From: Rhexocercosporidium sp. MPI-PUGE-AT-0058
Lineage: Eukaryota > Ascomycota > Leotiomycetes > Helotiales
Length of the DNA stretch: 64,000 bases
Assembly (NCBI GenBank): GCA_020746875.1
Contig: JAGTJL010000016.1
Coordinates: 1,736,001-1,800,000, forward strand
Direction of reading: 5' to 3'
Made by a program: the position numbers and the translations under genes. This document shows, piece by piece, positions 45,753 through 55,820 of the stretch. Each line of letters opens with the position of its first letter. Position 1 is the stretch's first letter. The notes under the pieces are model-generated. The model was not told the DNA's origin, ran no database searches, and was given only the letters and a program-made list of their open reading frames with translations.

Positions 45753-47342
45753 ATGGCTTCCGTTTGTGAATTCAAGACCTCGCCCTACCCTCCCCTCATC
45801 TCCTACCATGACATTGCTGGTGGCAACCATCCGGAGGGCAAAGACACCTGGATCACGCCCGCAAACTTGAAGGTCCTGACGCATATTCCTGGTGTCCCCA
45901 ACGTGTACACAGCTGAGGTACGCGCGGGTCTCGTCCTATACGTCAGAGGCGTGCCCTTTGGCATCCCATCCAATGTCTTCAGAGACATGTTCATGCCATT
46001 TGGCAAGGTCAGCAAATCACCAGTCCTCATCTGCCTTGGCAGCCATGAAACCTTCAGATGGGTTATCATGAAGCATGCGGATGACGCGCAGGATGTGAAG
46101 AGAGCTTTGCATGGAAGCACGCATGAGAGCGGTAGCCAACTGTTCATCAGCATGGCCATGAGACCGGGTGAGGTTTTCGAGCTGCAAGGAAAGAAGCTAC
46201 CGGGTGGATATCAGTTTTCGAAGGAGTATGTCGGACACCAAAACGGCTTGAATGGCCATGGACACCCCTCTCCGCCGGTTTTCCAACCTTCGAAGCCTTT
46301 GCTACCGCCAGTTCCGAGAGTCGCTAGTCCAGCTGTCCCACTAGCTGACGTACAAGGTGGTCCCGTTATTGCTCCCCCACCAAGATTCACCGCACCACCT
46401 GAAGCCCAACAGCCCGTTAGCCCTCAGAGTCAACAAGCACCAATTGTTAGCCCAGTCGAGAAGTCCACGGCCCTACGAGAGAGTACAAGCATATCCTCTG
46501 CATCATCTGGAGAGACTACCGTTAAGGAAAAGTCAGTTGGATCTGCTACAGAGCAGACTCCCACTCAGCCATCCTCATGGGCCAACATCGCCAGCTCCTC
46601 CTTAGATCCTGATACCCGCATCATCGAGTTACACCCCGAACACAAGAGCAGCAATGTTGGACCACGCCTCAACCCAATTGGTCGTATCCCCATGGTCATC
46701 AATACTCGTGAAGAGCCACTCAACGAACAAATGCGCCTGATCTTCCTGCTCAACCTTCCCAACAACATCGGTCTACAGGAGATCACACAAGCCGTTCAAG
46801 AAGGTCCCTTGGTCAGAATTCAGTTTGGCTACGACAACGACAACCACGCCCGCTTCGTTGGTATCATCTTCCAATATGCTTCCCACGCCGAGGCCTTCCA
46901 CAATGTTCTCATCAAGGAACGTGAGAGAAGTCGTCCAGAGCGCTTCCGCTTCATCGTGGATGTCGTTCGAGGTGATGCTGTCCCAGCAGATGATACCATC
47001 CGGTCGATGAACGAACATCCATTCGCAACCCGACGTCTCACGATCGTCAAGGGCAAATTCTTCTTCATGTTTGGCGAGCGCCAGCTCAAGGATCTTTGCT
47101 GCAAGATTGCGGGAGAGGACAATGTGCAGTTGGTCTGGCTGTATAATGGTGGCAATGCTACGGTTGTCTTTGCTGATGTCGAGTCGGCCATTAAGGTCAA
47201 GAGAGCGCTGGATAAGAGAGCTGATGCCAATACGAATGGTGTTATAGGTGCGGAGTCTATTGTCTGGAAGGGTCTGCAGACTACTTTCTCAAAGGATCCT
47301 TGCATCCATCCATTGGATTTGAAGACGGCTATGCATGACTGA
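45753..47342 (+). CDS. RNA-binding (RRM-like) protein
   Basis: This intronless gene encodes 529 residues from MASVCEFKTSPYPPLISYHD. The frame is open upstream but has no ATG. At least two alpha/beta-plait segments are visible. The first is near residues 60-140 (GLVLYVRGVPFGIPSNVFRD, ...FMPFGKV, FRWVIMKHADDAQDVKRALH). A pair lies in the C-terminal third (LIFLLNLPNNIGLQEITQAV, then RRLTIVKGKFFFMFGERQLK and NATVVFADVESAIKVKRALD). A Pro/Gln/Ser-rich linker of ~130 residues separates them. The RNP motifs are degenerate, so the RNA-binding assignment rests on fold-like pattern. A role in mRNA metabolism is inferred; I cannot name the orthologue. Confidence 0.75.
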   Translation: MASVCEFKTSPYPPLISYHDIAGGNHPEGKDTWITPANLKVLTHIPGVPNVYTAEVRAGLVLYVRGVPFGIPSNVFRDMFMPFGKVSKSPVLICLGSHETFRWVIMKHADDAQDVKRALHGSTHESGSQLFISMAMRPGEVFELQGKKLPGGYQFSKEYVGHQNGLNGHGHPSPPVFQPSKPLLPPVPRVASPAVPLADVQGGPVIAPPPRFTAPPEAQQPVSPQSQQAPIVSPVEKSTALRESTSISSASSGETTVKEKSVGSATEQTPTQPSSWANIASSSLDPDTRIIELHPEHKSSNVGPRLNPIGRIPMVINTREEPLNEQMRLIFLLNLPNNIGLQEITQAVQEGPLVRIQFGYDNDNHARFVGIIFQYASHAEAFHNVLIKERERSRPERFRFIVDVVRGDAVPADDTIRSMNEHPFATRRLTIVKGKFFFMFGERQLKDLCCKIAGEDNVQLVWLYNGGNATVVFADVESAIKVKRALDKRADANTNGVIGAESIVWKGLQTTFSKDPCIHPLDLKTAMHD

Positions 47343-47719
47343 TTCTGTCTGGCTTGGCTAGGAATTGCAGCAACACACCTCTTCTGGTCTTGGGTGGGCA
47401 TTGGCTGTAGCATGTCTTGGGTCAATGGCCTGGACATTGCTCTTTTGATCTTGCTCATGGACGGCTTTCAAAGGAAGCTGCTCTTGCGAATGATCTGAAA
47501 CGGGAAGCAAGCAAGGACACGATGAGCATTCTGGAGTTTTCTGTTTTTGTAATCAGCAAAGGTCTGCAGATACTGGAGGATTTTCTCATACTGAGGTTTG
47601 TCATTACTTGATGTCTTTAGATATGGCCTCCTCTTTTACGGAGCGCCTCGATGCAATGGAAGATTTTGTATTAATTATTATTGCTAGTATGACAAGAGGG
47701 AGACATACAAGGAAGTGTT
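47343..47719. other. Convergent intergenic region
   Basis: This is 3' UTR sequence of the flanking convergent genes; nothing else was recognised. Confidence 0.5.
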
Positions 47720-48943
47720 TCACCCAAAGACCTTCTGCTTCAAACTCTCCTTGGGCCGGAAGCCAGGCATGTGGTTAATACAAGCATCAGGGTGATCAAA
47801 AGTCCCTGATTTACTGTGACTCTTCCCGCTCCCCCAAACATTGATGGGCAGAACAGCCAGCCCTCTCATATCATGCTCCGACCCCTCCTTAACTTGCTCC
47901 CTACCTATCCACAAGAACTCCTTCAAGCCCCGGAACTTCTTCCACGAAACTCTTCTCTCAAGCCCAGCTTCCCTGTCCCGCATCTTGTGACCCTCTTTTA
48001 AAGTAGCGCTCAGTACCTCCAACACCACATCAGTTAACATCCCGTTTCCACTAATCTCCCCGGTATAGTCGGTTCTCGCGGTAATTTTCTCTCTCCACGT
48101 CTCCTCCGCAAAGGTATTATATATCATCGCATGGCTTACTGTCCTCACAATCGCCTTCCTCAGTATCGGATCGAACCTCATAGGTGCCCAAATAGCAGCT
48201 TGTCCGAACCCAACCGCCCTCGGCCACTTCCACTCCCGCATGGTTGCATCACTGAGAAAAGGCTCATCGAGATCAACACCCACCATCAGACTAACTTCCT
48301 TCTCATTCGCAAGCACAGCCGCAATAGGTAAGCAATCCCTGAGTGCGACCCTATCCCACGTATCGACATCTGCTGAGAAACCTCCATGAAACCACAGCAG
48401 CAGATACCGTAGCAAATCATTCTGCACAGTCGTCGATGTGCTGTTCATACCCGCGATCTCCGGTATGTCTTTGAAATGCGAGTACTGCTCGGCAGGGGGG
48501 GACGTGTAGAGGTTGTAAAACCATTCCTGGTTGTTGTCCCTCCACTGGTCCGTCCACAGTGGTAACGCATCTGCCGCTTCCTGCGTAGTGATTTGCCATA
48601 TCGTGAGGTTCGTCGTGAGTGCATGGTGATCAGTCGGTAGGGCCTTTATGATTTCCTGCTCTAAGGCGCGTAGCTTCTCATCGAGCGCTGCTTCGAAAGC
48701 TATATCTGCTTTCTGCCTGTACAAGGAGAAGTACTCGTATGTCGGATGCAGATCATATTGGATCTTCTTTGGGGAATGTGCGAGGATAGGGAGAGGCACT
48801 GGTTCGTATGCGATGAGGAGGTAGAAAAGGATGAGCCCGATGATCGTGTAGAGGAGTCGAACCGGTCTGTTACGCCGGATTGTGACTGCTTGGACTGGGA
48901 GAGGGTTGGCGATCCCGCCTTCCTCTTCGTACTGGCGTATCAT
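47720..48943 (-). CDS. Glycosyltransferase family 32-like type II membrane protein (OCH1-like mannosyltransferase)
   Basis: This single exon encodes 407 residues. A short cytoplasmic tail is followed by one membrane anchor near residues 28-47 (LLYTIIGLILFYLLIAYEPV) and a lumenal catalytic region, the layout of Golgi glycosyltransferases. The GT32 signature is clear: TIWQITTQEAADALPLW near 115, NDLLRYLLLWFHGGFSADVD with the metal-binding D-x-D, then GVDLDEPF and GFGQAAIWAPMRFDP. The C-terminal region includes GSGKSHSKSGTFDHPDACINH, as in OCH1-type alpha-1,6-mannosyltransferases. It probably adds mannose to N-glycans or cell-wall mannan. The specific linkage is not deducible. Confidence 0.87.
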   Translation of the reverse strand: MIRQYEEEGGIANPLPVQAVTIRRNRPVRLLYTIIGLILFYLLIAYEPVPLPILAHSPKKIQYDLHPTYEYFSLYRQKADIAFEAALDEKLRALEQEIIKALPTDHHALTTNLTIWQITTQEAADALPLWTDQWRDNNQEWFYNLYTSPPAEQYSHFKDIPEIAGMNSTSTTVQNDLLRYLLLWFHGGFSADVDTWDRVALRDCLPIAAVLANEKEVSLMVGVDLDEPFLSDATMREWKWPRAVGFGQAAIWAPMRFDPILRKAIVRTVSHAMIYNTFAEETWREKITARTDYTGEISGNGMLTDVVLEVLSATLKEGHKMRDREAGLERRVSWKKFRGLKEFLWIGREQVKEGSEHDMRGLAVLPINVWGSGKSHSKSGTFDHPDACINHMPGFRPKESLKQKVFG

Positions 48944-50215
48944 GGCGCATTGTGGTGGAAGAAAGAGAGTTTGCTCTTGTGGATGGGGAGGCTTTTGGGA
49001 TAGCGGATAGGGGTTGAGGTGCGGATGATCGACGGTTAGGGAACCCTGGTATTTAGGATGAGCTCCTCGGTTAGCTTTGTTTTGGGGCTTGGCGAGCTTT
49101 GAGGGCTGCTACCTGGTGTACGGAATTATCAGAACACTAAAACAAATACATTTGCAAAAGGGTTTATATGAATCCAACTACAATGATATCAAATTGAAAC
49201 GCCAGTCGTGGCATAAGAAGGCGCTCACGAGTAATTCAATCTTCCTTTAACAAAATAAAAAATAAAATTGAACAACTTCATAAGTCTATGTTAAAAGGAA
49301 GCTCTCGACGATTCACAGTGTTCTTGTTTGTCTGGTGTGCGGATAATGGCGTACGCTGGGAGGCATGTAAAGACTCGTGGAGACGCTAGGGCGTCCCTGG
49401 TGCTTTTGTTTCTCAAAAACGAAAGCAAAACTTTCCATTCAATGACATTCAGAAATGCAATTTTGAGAAAGCATAAGTTATGTCTGTTTCTGGGTACATG
49501 TCCCACAAAGCTCAAAGGAGACTGGATGTATGAAATCAGCTCACCAAATCTATTATCATCCAAAGCTCATGTTTGACCTACCAGATTCGGATTTCTCACA
49601 TATTCACTGTCATCCGAGTGTGATCTGGAAGTCAAGCTCTCTGTTATTTGACTATGTCCTAACCCCAGATCTAACAAGGAATTGCTACCGTAAAAGCCGG
49701 ACCAGATTCTAAAGCACTCCGAAACCAGCTCACATCCATCCCCAAAAGGTCTTGTTGTAAAGAAGGAATTTAGCAGAACCAAGCGGTTGCAACGTTTTCC
49801 AAACGGTAGGCAGTCTCAAGCTCTTGGAAAGACTTTTTGACGAAGTCCACATGAACTTGCTTAATGTCCAATGCACAGGTCTTCAGTTCTGTGAGAAACA
49901 ACAATTAGCAGTCTGATTTTCTAAAAGCCAGAAACTTGTTGAACGGTCACATCAAGATCAATGGATGTATTTAGGCTATTGAGCGATTGTTGCTTAGAGT
50001 CGGACTTGTTTCTGTTGGACACAATCATTTCTTTTTTAACACCACATTTGCTACAGTATGTCGCGATAGTTCACTTCCCCTCTAATCTCCACCCCGCCAC
50101 TCAATCTGAAACCAAGGAAATATTATTGCGACTTAGAAAGATTCGTATTGGAACAATTTTTATGATATAAAATCAAACTTAGGTCATTTTGGAAGTGGTG
50201 TTCCAAAGCATGATT
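48944..50215. other. Intergenic region, nothing recognised
   Basis: This 1.27-kb AT-rich stretch has only short unsupported frames on both strands (for example 49291-49563 on -). Confidence 0.45.
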
Positions 50216-50909
50216 CTACACAGTCTTTCCTCCAACTGGTCTCACCATACTGTAAGCTGTTGATATCTCATCTTTTCCACCCCACTTCTTCAAATCAACA
50301 TCAAGGACATTAGTCGTCTTCCAACCCATCTTCTCATACAGCCCCTTTCCTTCTGGACTAGCGTCAATGTAAGTCTCCAACCCCTCCTCATCGACAAGCT
50401 CTAGCCCCCACTCTAGCATGCGTTTCCCGAGACCCATTCGCTGGAACTCCGGATCAACGACCAGAATATGCATATACACGTACTTCTTCCCTAGCATCTT
50501 TTCGTTCATCACTCGAGCGAATTCTCCGAAGAGCCATTTTCCCATTTCAGGGTTGCCAGCTGGGGGAAACTCGGTTGGGAACGGATTTTGAGGGCCAGCA
50601 TCGGAGAAGAAATTCCACTTTGCGAAGCCGATGATACGACTAGATGGGATAGTCGCTTTCATGAAGCGAGTCTCGGGATCGGTTTTCCCTGTTGAAAAGA
50701 ACTCCAATGAGTAAGAGTTGCATGTTTTCGAGGCGAGCAGACTTACAAACATGACAAAGATGGGCAGCCGATGCGTTGATGTCTGGAGGACCCGCGATCA
50801 TATCCATGATAGGAGAGTTCTTGAATGCGGTATCATAGAGAGTTGCTATCTCTAGAAAGTCATCCTCTGACTGGACGAGTGATAGCGTGATTTCTGATGG
50901 TGTAGACAT
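50216..50909 (-). CDS. GNAT family N-acetyltransferase
   Basis: Two exons (50909-50747 and 50688-50216) encode 211 residues; the 58-nt intron splits a Trp codon. The N-terminus (ITLSLVQSEDDFLEIATLYD) is the usual GNAT opening helix. Motif A is clear near residues 128-147 (HILVVDPEFQRMGLGKRMLE), containing the Q/R-x-x-G-x-G/A acetyl-CoA loop. Motif B follows as TYIDASPEGKGLYEKMGWK. The substrate (small molecule, peptide or antibiotic) cannot be told from sequence. Without the intron the first exon runs into a stop, so splicing is required. Confidence 0.9.
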
Positions 50910-51771
50910 CGTGGTACAACGGTTTTGACATCAACAAACTGTCTATCGAAGTGAGAGACAATTGCGCAGGGTGGTCAGTTCAGTAGAGAACGCTAGCTCA
51001 TGAATCACGCAGAAGTTCAACTTTTTTGCGTATGCGAAAGAAGTAGGTCGTGATTGAGTTAAAGGGGAAGAAGGGATACTGTCTTCATATGAGGCCGCTC
51101 AATTCGCCAGCCTGCTGTCATATGGCGCAGAGATACCGGGCATCTCCCCGAACGGGACACTTCTCCATTTCCACACAAGCTGTACCTTATCATCGGGTAT
51201 TAAGCTTGATTTGACCTAAAATATGTTTGACATTGCTACGCTGGCATTAGTGTTCTTTTACTAAGTACTTCCCCGGATCTAGTCTGGTCTGGTCAGGCCT
51301 CGGTTCTTGGCATCTGGTGGCACAAGCTGACCCCGCCCTCGAACAGCCCATGCATGTCGAGAATTTTGTCAGACTTTATTTCATATCTGAAAACAGCAAC
51401 ACTACCCACTACTCGAACTCTACCAATTGGAACCAGCTCGACTATTAATTAGATATGTATGAACCAACTCAGCAACTCGTCGGGAATATGCAGCATTCAA
51501 GTCGCACGACAGCCTCCTCTGATCATCCAGGTAATGTAACCTAGGCAAATGAACCGGTGTCCGATGCCCAATCCATTGGTGCCATCCACCCTACTCTCTC
51601 GGATCACACGAGAAGAGGAGGAGATGTTACTCGGGTTGGGAGAAGGTCTGAGAGTATACGGTTACAACTTGATCTGGATAATGCCAGCGTTAAGAATCAT
51701 GCTACCCCTCCCCCTCTCGTCCCTTCCTTTCCTATATATCGAGGATTGGATAGACTAATATCTGCAATAGA
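50910..51771. other. Divergent intergenic region
   Basis: This lies between the GNAT gene (-) and the permease gene (+) and holds both promoters. No specific sites were identified. Confidence 0.5.
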
Positions 51772-53515
51772 ATGGCCTCAAGCGACGAACCGATGACCGA
51801 TATAGAGAAGGGGCATGAAGTTAATGCCTCTCAATCCCAACCTCAACTCCATTTATCGCCCAAAAAAGACCCCTCCGTCGAATTAGACCCAACCCTCCAT
51901 ATCGACGATCCTGCTATCTCTTCCGACCATAAGATACTTGAATGGACGCTACGAATTGAGCGTTTGCTTGGCCTCGAGGTCCGCGGTATTCATCGAGTAA
52001 AACAAAATGAGCAGACGGCTGGGACAACACTCGGCTTTTGGCAGATTGTGATGATGTGGTTCTCGATCAACACTGCACCACAAAATATTACTCTGGGTAG
52101 TATTGGCCGAGAAGTCTATGGGCTTGGGTTTAGGGATGCGGTTCTGTGCAGTGTATTTGGAGGCATAGTGGGATGCACACCTGTGGCTTATACGGCAGGA
52201 TGGGGTCCATGGAGCGGCAATCGAACCATGGTTTGTAGAGCAATGTCCATTTTTGTATGGCACTGTTCTAACTAAGCTCTAGATCTGCGCAAGGTACACC
52301 ATGGGATGGTGGCCGGTAAAGCTTTGTGTCTTACTCAACCTTGTGGTTTTGATTGGTTATTCCATGATAGATGCTGTTGTAGCCGGCCAAATGCTTTCTG
52401 CCGTTTCCCCAAACGGCAGTCTGACTGTTCAGGTTGGCATTGTCATAACGGCTATCATCACATGGGTTATCACTACATTTGGTATTAAGCTGTTCCATTA
52501 TTTTGAAAGGTAAGTCTCCATTGAATATAACCTGGCCTATCTGACTTTAGGAAGATATGCTTTCATACCGCAGACAATCGTCCTTCTGATCCTGGCAGGA
52601 ACAGCTGGACCTAAATTTGACACAAGATCTCCATCCACTGTCGAAGGCGCTACACTTGCTGGCAATCGTCTGAGCTTCTTCTCTATCTGCTTGAGTGCAG
52701 CTATTACTTATGCACCCGGAGCAGCCGACTTTTTAGTGTACTGCGATCCCAAAATTGCTACACGCTGGAAAGTATTTGCTGCCACGTTACTGGGGCTCTC
52801 GCTGTCATTTACTTTCACATTTACACTTGGGGCTGGCTTGGCATCTGGTCTTCAAAATGATCCCAATTGGGAAGCTGCAGGGGCCGGCACTGGAGCTCTT
52901 GTTGTGGCTGGGTTCGACGGACTAGGCAGCTTTGGCAAATTCTGTTCAGTGGTATCAGCTTTGGGTCTCATTCCAAATATGGTGGCTCCCACCTACATCT
53001 CTGGTATCGATTTCCAGGTTCTTGGAAGAGTGTTTGCAATCATTCCACGATTCATCTGGAATACATTTGCCGTCATTGTATTTGCTGTCTGCGCTCTGGC
53101 TGGAAGGAATAGTCTTTCGGCTATTTTCACCAACTTTTTGGCCCTGATGGGTTATTGTAAGTCCAGTCACCCGCTCCTCACGAACTCTCTATACTCATCA
53201 TATTCAGGGGTCGCGATATGGATCGCCATCACTCTCGAGGAAGAATACATTTTCCGGCGGCGACGTAAGCCCAGCTTCGTCTGGAGTGACTGGAGCACCC
53301 CAGAGAAACTTCCAATTGGAATCGCAGCACTCATCGCATTCTGTGTCGGCTGGGCAGGCTCTGTACTCTGCATGGCGCAGTACTACTTCATTGGGCCGCT
53401 TGCCGCTTTGGTTGGAGATGATGGTGCGGATATGGGTATTTATGTTGGCTTTGCCTGGGCGCTGCTGGTTTATCCACCGTTGAGGTATTGGGAGCTGAAG
53501 CGCTTCGGCAGATAG
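51772..53515 (+). CDS. NCS1-family purine-cytosine permease (FCY2-like)
   Basis: Four exons (51772-52230, 52283-52509, 52555-53156 and 53208-53515) encode 531 residues. After a ~95-residue hydrophilic N-terminus comes RGIHRVKQNEQTAGTTLGFW and about twelve membrane segments. FCY2-type landmarks include MMWFSINTAPQNITLGSIG, HYFERYAFIPQTIVLL, ITYAPGAADFLVYCDPK and YWVAIWIAITLEEEYIFRRR. Members import purines and cytosine with protons across the plasma membrane. All three introns are 45-52 nt. The third exon starts at the second of two possible AG acceptors (52553-52554), because only that keeps the conserved FERYAF join in phase. Confidence 0.93.
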
Positions 53516-54406
53516 GATGGTAGTTTCTCGTCAGCGTTGAAGGCTGGGCGAAAGCTCAAACATTGTGCTTGCTCTCAGACTAGTGTCTACGTTACTTCGA
53601 ATAAAGAGGAATAATGTCACATGGGTGATTTTGACCCCTCCTTCGAAGGTTCAACCTTTTCTAATTTACATCAATTTAATCATACTACTCCTCACACCAT
53701 CCTCGGTTATCTGTCGAGGTTCAAAGATATTCGCGATGTCTTTTCGCATTCTTTTTAGCACCCGCTAGGTTTCCATTATGAGTCCGATTTGGTGACAGAA
53801 ACCTCAAAAGGCAACCCCCGAGATAAGCGAGTCGGACTTGGCACAACCACGCAGCTAGACCTCTCGAGACATGATGCTTTCTCGAAGACATGACTCGGTG
53901 TCAATTATCAGACGCTTCTAGCCACGTTGACATAAAAGTGCGACATGCAACAGAGTCTCAATTCTTGGATGTGGGTATGTACCATGAGGCAACTTTTTCC
54001 TCGATGATCGTTCTATTTTTCAGATCTGATTGTAAGTTATTTGGGAAAGTCGCCAATTAAGTATGACCCCCTTCCAATGCTTTGGCTTGGTGTTGTGGAT
54101 CGAATCTGGGGGGAATGAAGGCATTTTTGTCTCTGGGATCGGGTAGTTGTGGTATCGTTCAAACATTTGACGCAGTTTGGTGACGAAATGAGGACATTGG
54201 AGCTAAAAAGAAAAAAAATCTTAGTTCCATGGGTGAGCTTCGCGGGCCAACTTGAACAAATGATTGGAAAGTTCTTTTCATGCTGCCTGGGTCAAAAAAA
54301 AAGAGGCCAAATATGCCAAAGAAGCTTCTCCAAGTAAAAACTCTCCCGCATTTCTCCCCTTCAACAAATCATAAAGCAATGGCCACCTAGTCAAGCATTC
54401 TCGGGT
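53516..54406. other. Convergent intergenic region
   Basis: This contains only short frames with no recognised features; presumably 3' UTRs plus spacer. Confidence 0.45.
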
Positions 54407-54916
54407 TCACAAATTCCCAGCGCTCTTTCTATGCATCTGCTTCCGTGCCCATGCGAGCGACTTTCGTTCCTCAGCAATTCTATCCTCATCCATACCAGCC
54501 TGGTTCTCTTGCAACTCAAGCTCAGCCAGACGCAGATTCTCGTCTGTTCTCTCTAATCTGCCGAGAGCCAAACGGGTTGCCTTGGTCTCAATTTCCCAAA
54601 TCCGTAAGCCTTCGCACTGGTACCCTATCAAGTATGCGTTAGACTCACTTGAGAACCGTCAAGATTACTACTTACAACGAGGGTAAAAGGTTGCTCCAGC
54701 CCTTTCAAGTGCTTCCATTCGAGTAGTAGGGCGATTTTCAGAGGTGTAAATTGCGTTATACCGAGCTCGATTGATATCGGTATTACGCATCACCCATGCT
54801 GAGACAGGCACGCCATTCTCTTTGACAATACATACTTCGGTTGGACAAGCAAATCCGTAAAGCTTTCGAAGTGAGTCGATATCGGCTGGGTCGGCGGCAG
54901 GTGGATACTGAGACAT
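54407..54916 (-). CDS. Small hypothetical protein with C-terminal coiled coil
   Basis: Two exons (54916-54676 and 54624-54407) give 152 residues; the 51-nt intron splits a Trp codon. The N-terminal half (DIDSLRKLYGFACPTEVCIV, ...VSAWVMRNTDINRARYNAIY) appears folded. The C-terminal half is a charged helix (LALGRLERTDENLRLAELEL onward) likely to form a coiled coil. I do not recognise the family. A 24-nt poly-A run lies about 70 nt upstream of the start. Confidence 0.6.
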
Positions 54917-54984
54917 TTGCGGGAGGATGTTGGTAATGTACGAAGATTATTCGATATGGAAAGGACTGAGTTCATTTAAGCAAC

Positions 54985-55008
54985 AAAAAAAAAAAAAAAA
55001 AAAAAAAA
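54985..55008. repeat. Poly-A run, 24 nt
   Basis: A homopolymer of 24 A on the plus strand lies upstream of the minus-strand gene at 54407-54916. It could be a nucleosome-excluding promoter element or the tail of an inserted retrocopy. Confidence 0.9.
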
Positions 55009-55167
55009 GAGGGAGATGGAGGTAGATATAGAGAGTGGGAGACCTCAAATCAACTGCGCCTTTGTTGGGTGTCTCAGTCCAAGCCTGTGAGGTATAATTT
55101 GATAGACTTAAGACGTGTTTTAAGCATTATATAAGTAAGTGGTAATAGGGCAAAGGTAGGGGGTACG

Positions 55168-55198
55168 CGCAAAACGCGACTTTACCCGCAAAATGCGA
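55168..55198. repeat. Two imperfect copies of a 12-base repeat
   Basis: CGCAAAACGCGA at 55168-55179 and CGCAAAATGCGA at 55187-55198 are spaced 19 bases start to start. They differ by a single C-to-T at a CpG. Origin unknown. Confidence 0.7.
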
Positions 55199-55820
55199 TA
55201 CGAAAATAAACACATTATTTTGACGAATTAATTATTAATATTCCTCTCTTTTTAAACTAAAATAAAATCATATAAAGGATTATAATTGCTCTGACTACCC
55301 TAAAATCAAAAGGAATAAATGCTTAAAGCTCCGTGGCTGTTATAATATGTAGTGGGAGAAGTAGTATTCGGGTGGTATTCGGCTAATAGACGGATATCAG
55401 TTGACTAGTACTGTACCACCAATCATGCTAGGCAAACTGTCACTAGGTAAGAACATCACCGCCGGGATTATACAACCTCGTTCCCGTAAGACTACAAGGA
55501 AACTGCTCCGGCCCACGAGATGGTCACGATAAGCGAAGATTGGGAGTGCCTGTGTGCACAATCGCTGTCCTACATCCATAGCTCCCAGTTTCCGAGGATG
55601 GGACTTACCCATCAAGTTATTACTCGAACGGCGAAACTAATGTGTCAAGAAAGTGCAATGAGGACGACATCGAGCAGTATTCTTGCGACCTTTGGTAAGT
55701 GATCTCGTCTACGATAAAATAGTAGTAATAATGCTTTATGGAGAATGAGACATACAAAGAACCAAAGCTTAGGAGTTACACAAACACGCTATCTTCTAAC
55801 TTGCAGTAAAAAGCCTCCAT

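Larger units (their letters stand above)
54917..55820. other. AT-rich intergenic region with small repeats
   Basis: Notable parts are a run of 24 A (54985-55008) and a stretch at about 55200-55340 that is strongly AT-rich compared with the flanks. A 12-base repeat also occurs twice, at 55168-55179 and 55187-55198, differing by one C/T. This could be the worn remnant of a transposable element, but I see no terminal inverted repeats or transposase frame. Confidence 0.45.

Noticed and set aside
46829..47458. 209-codon minus-strand frame
   Set aside because: Antisense to the C-terminal part of the RRM-like gene.
54985..55008. Poly-A run as the tail of a retroposed gene
   Set aside because: No coding remnant or target-site duplication is visible upstream on the plus strand; the neighbouring gene is on the other strand and has an intron.
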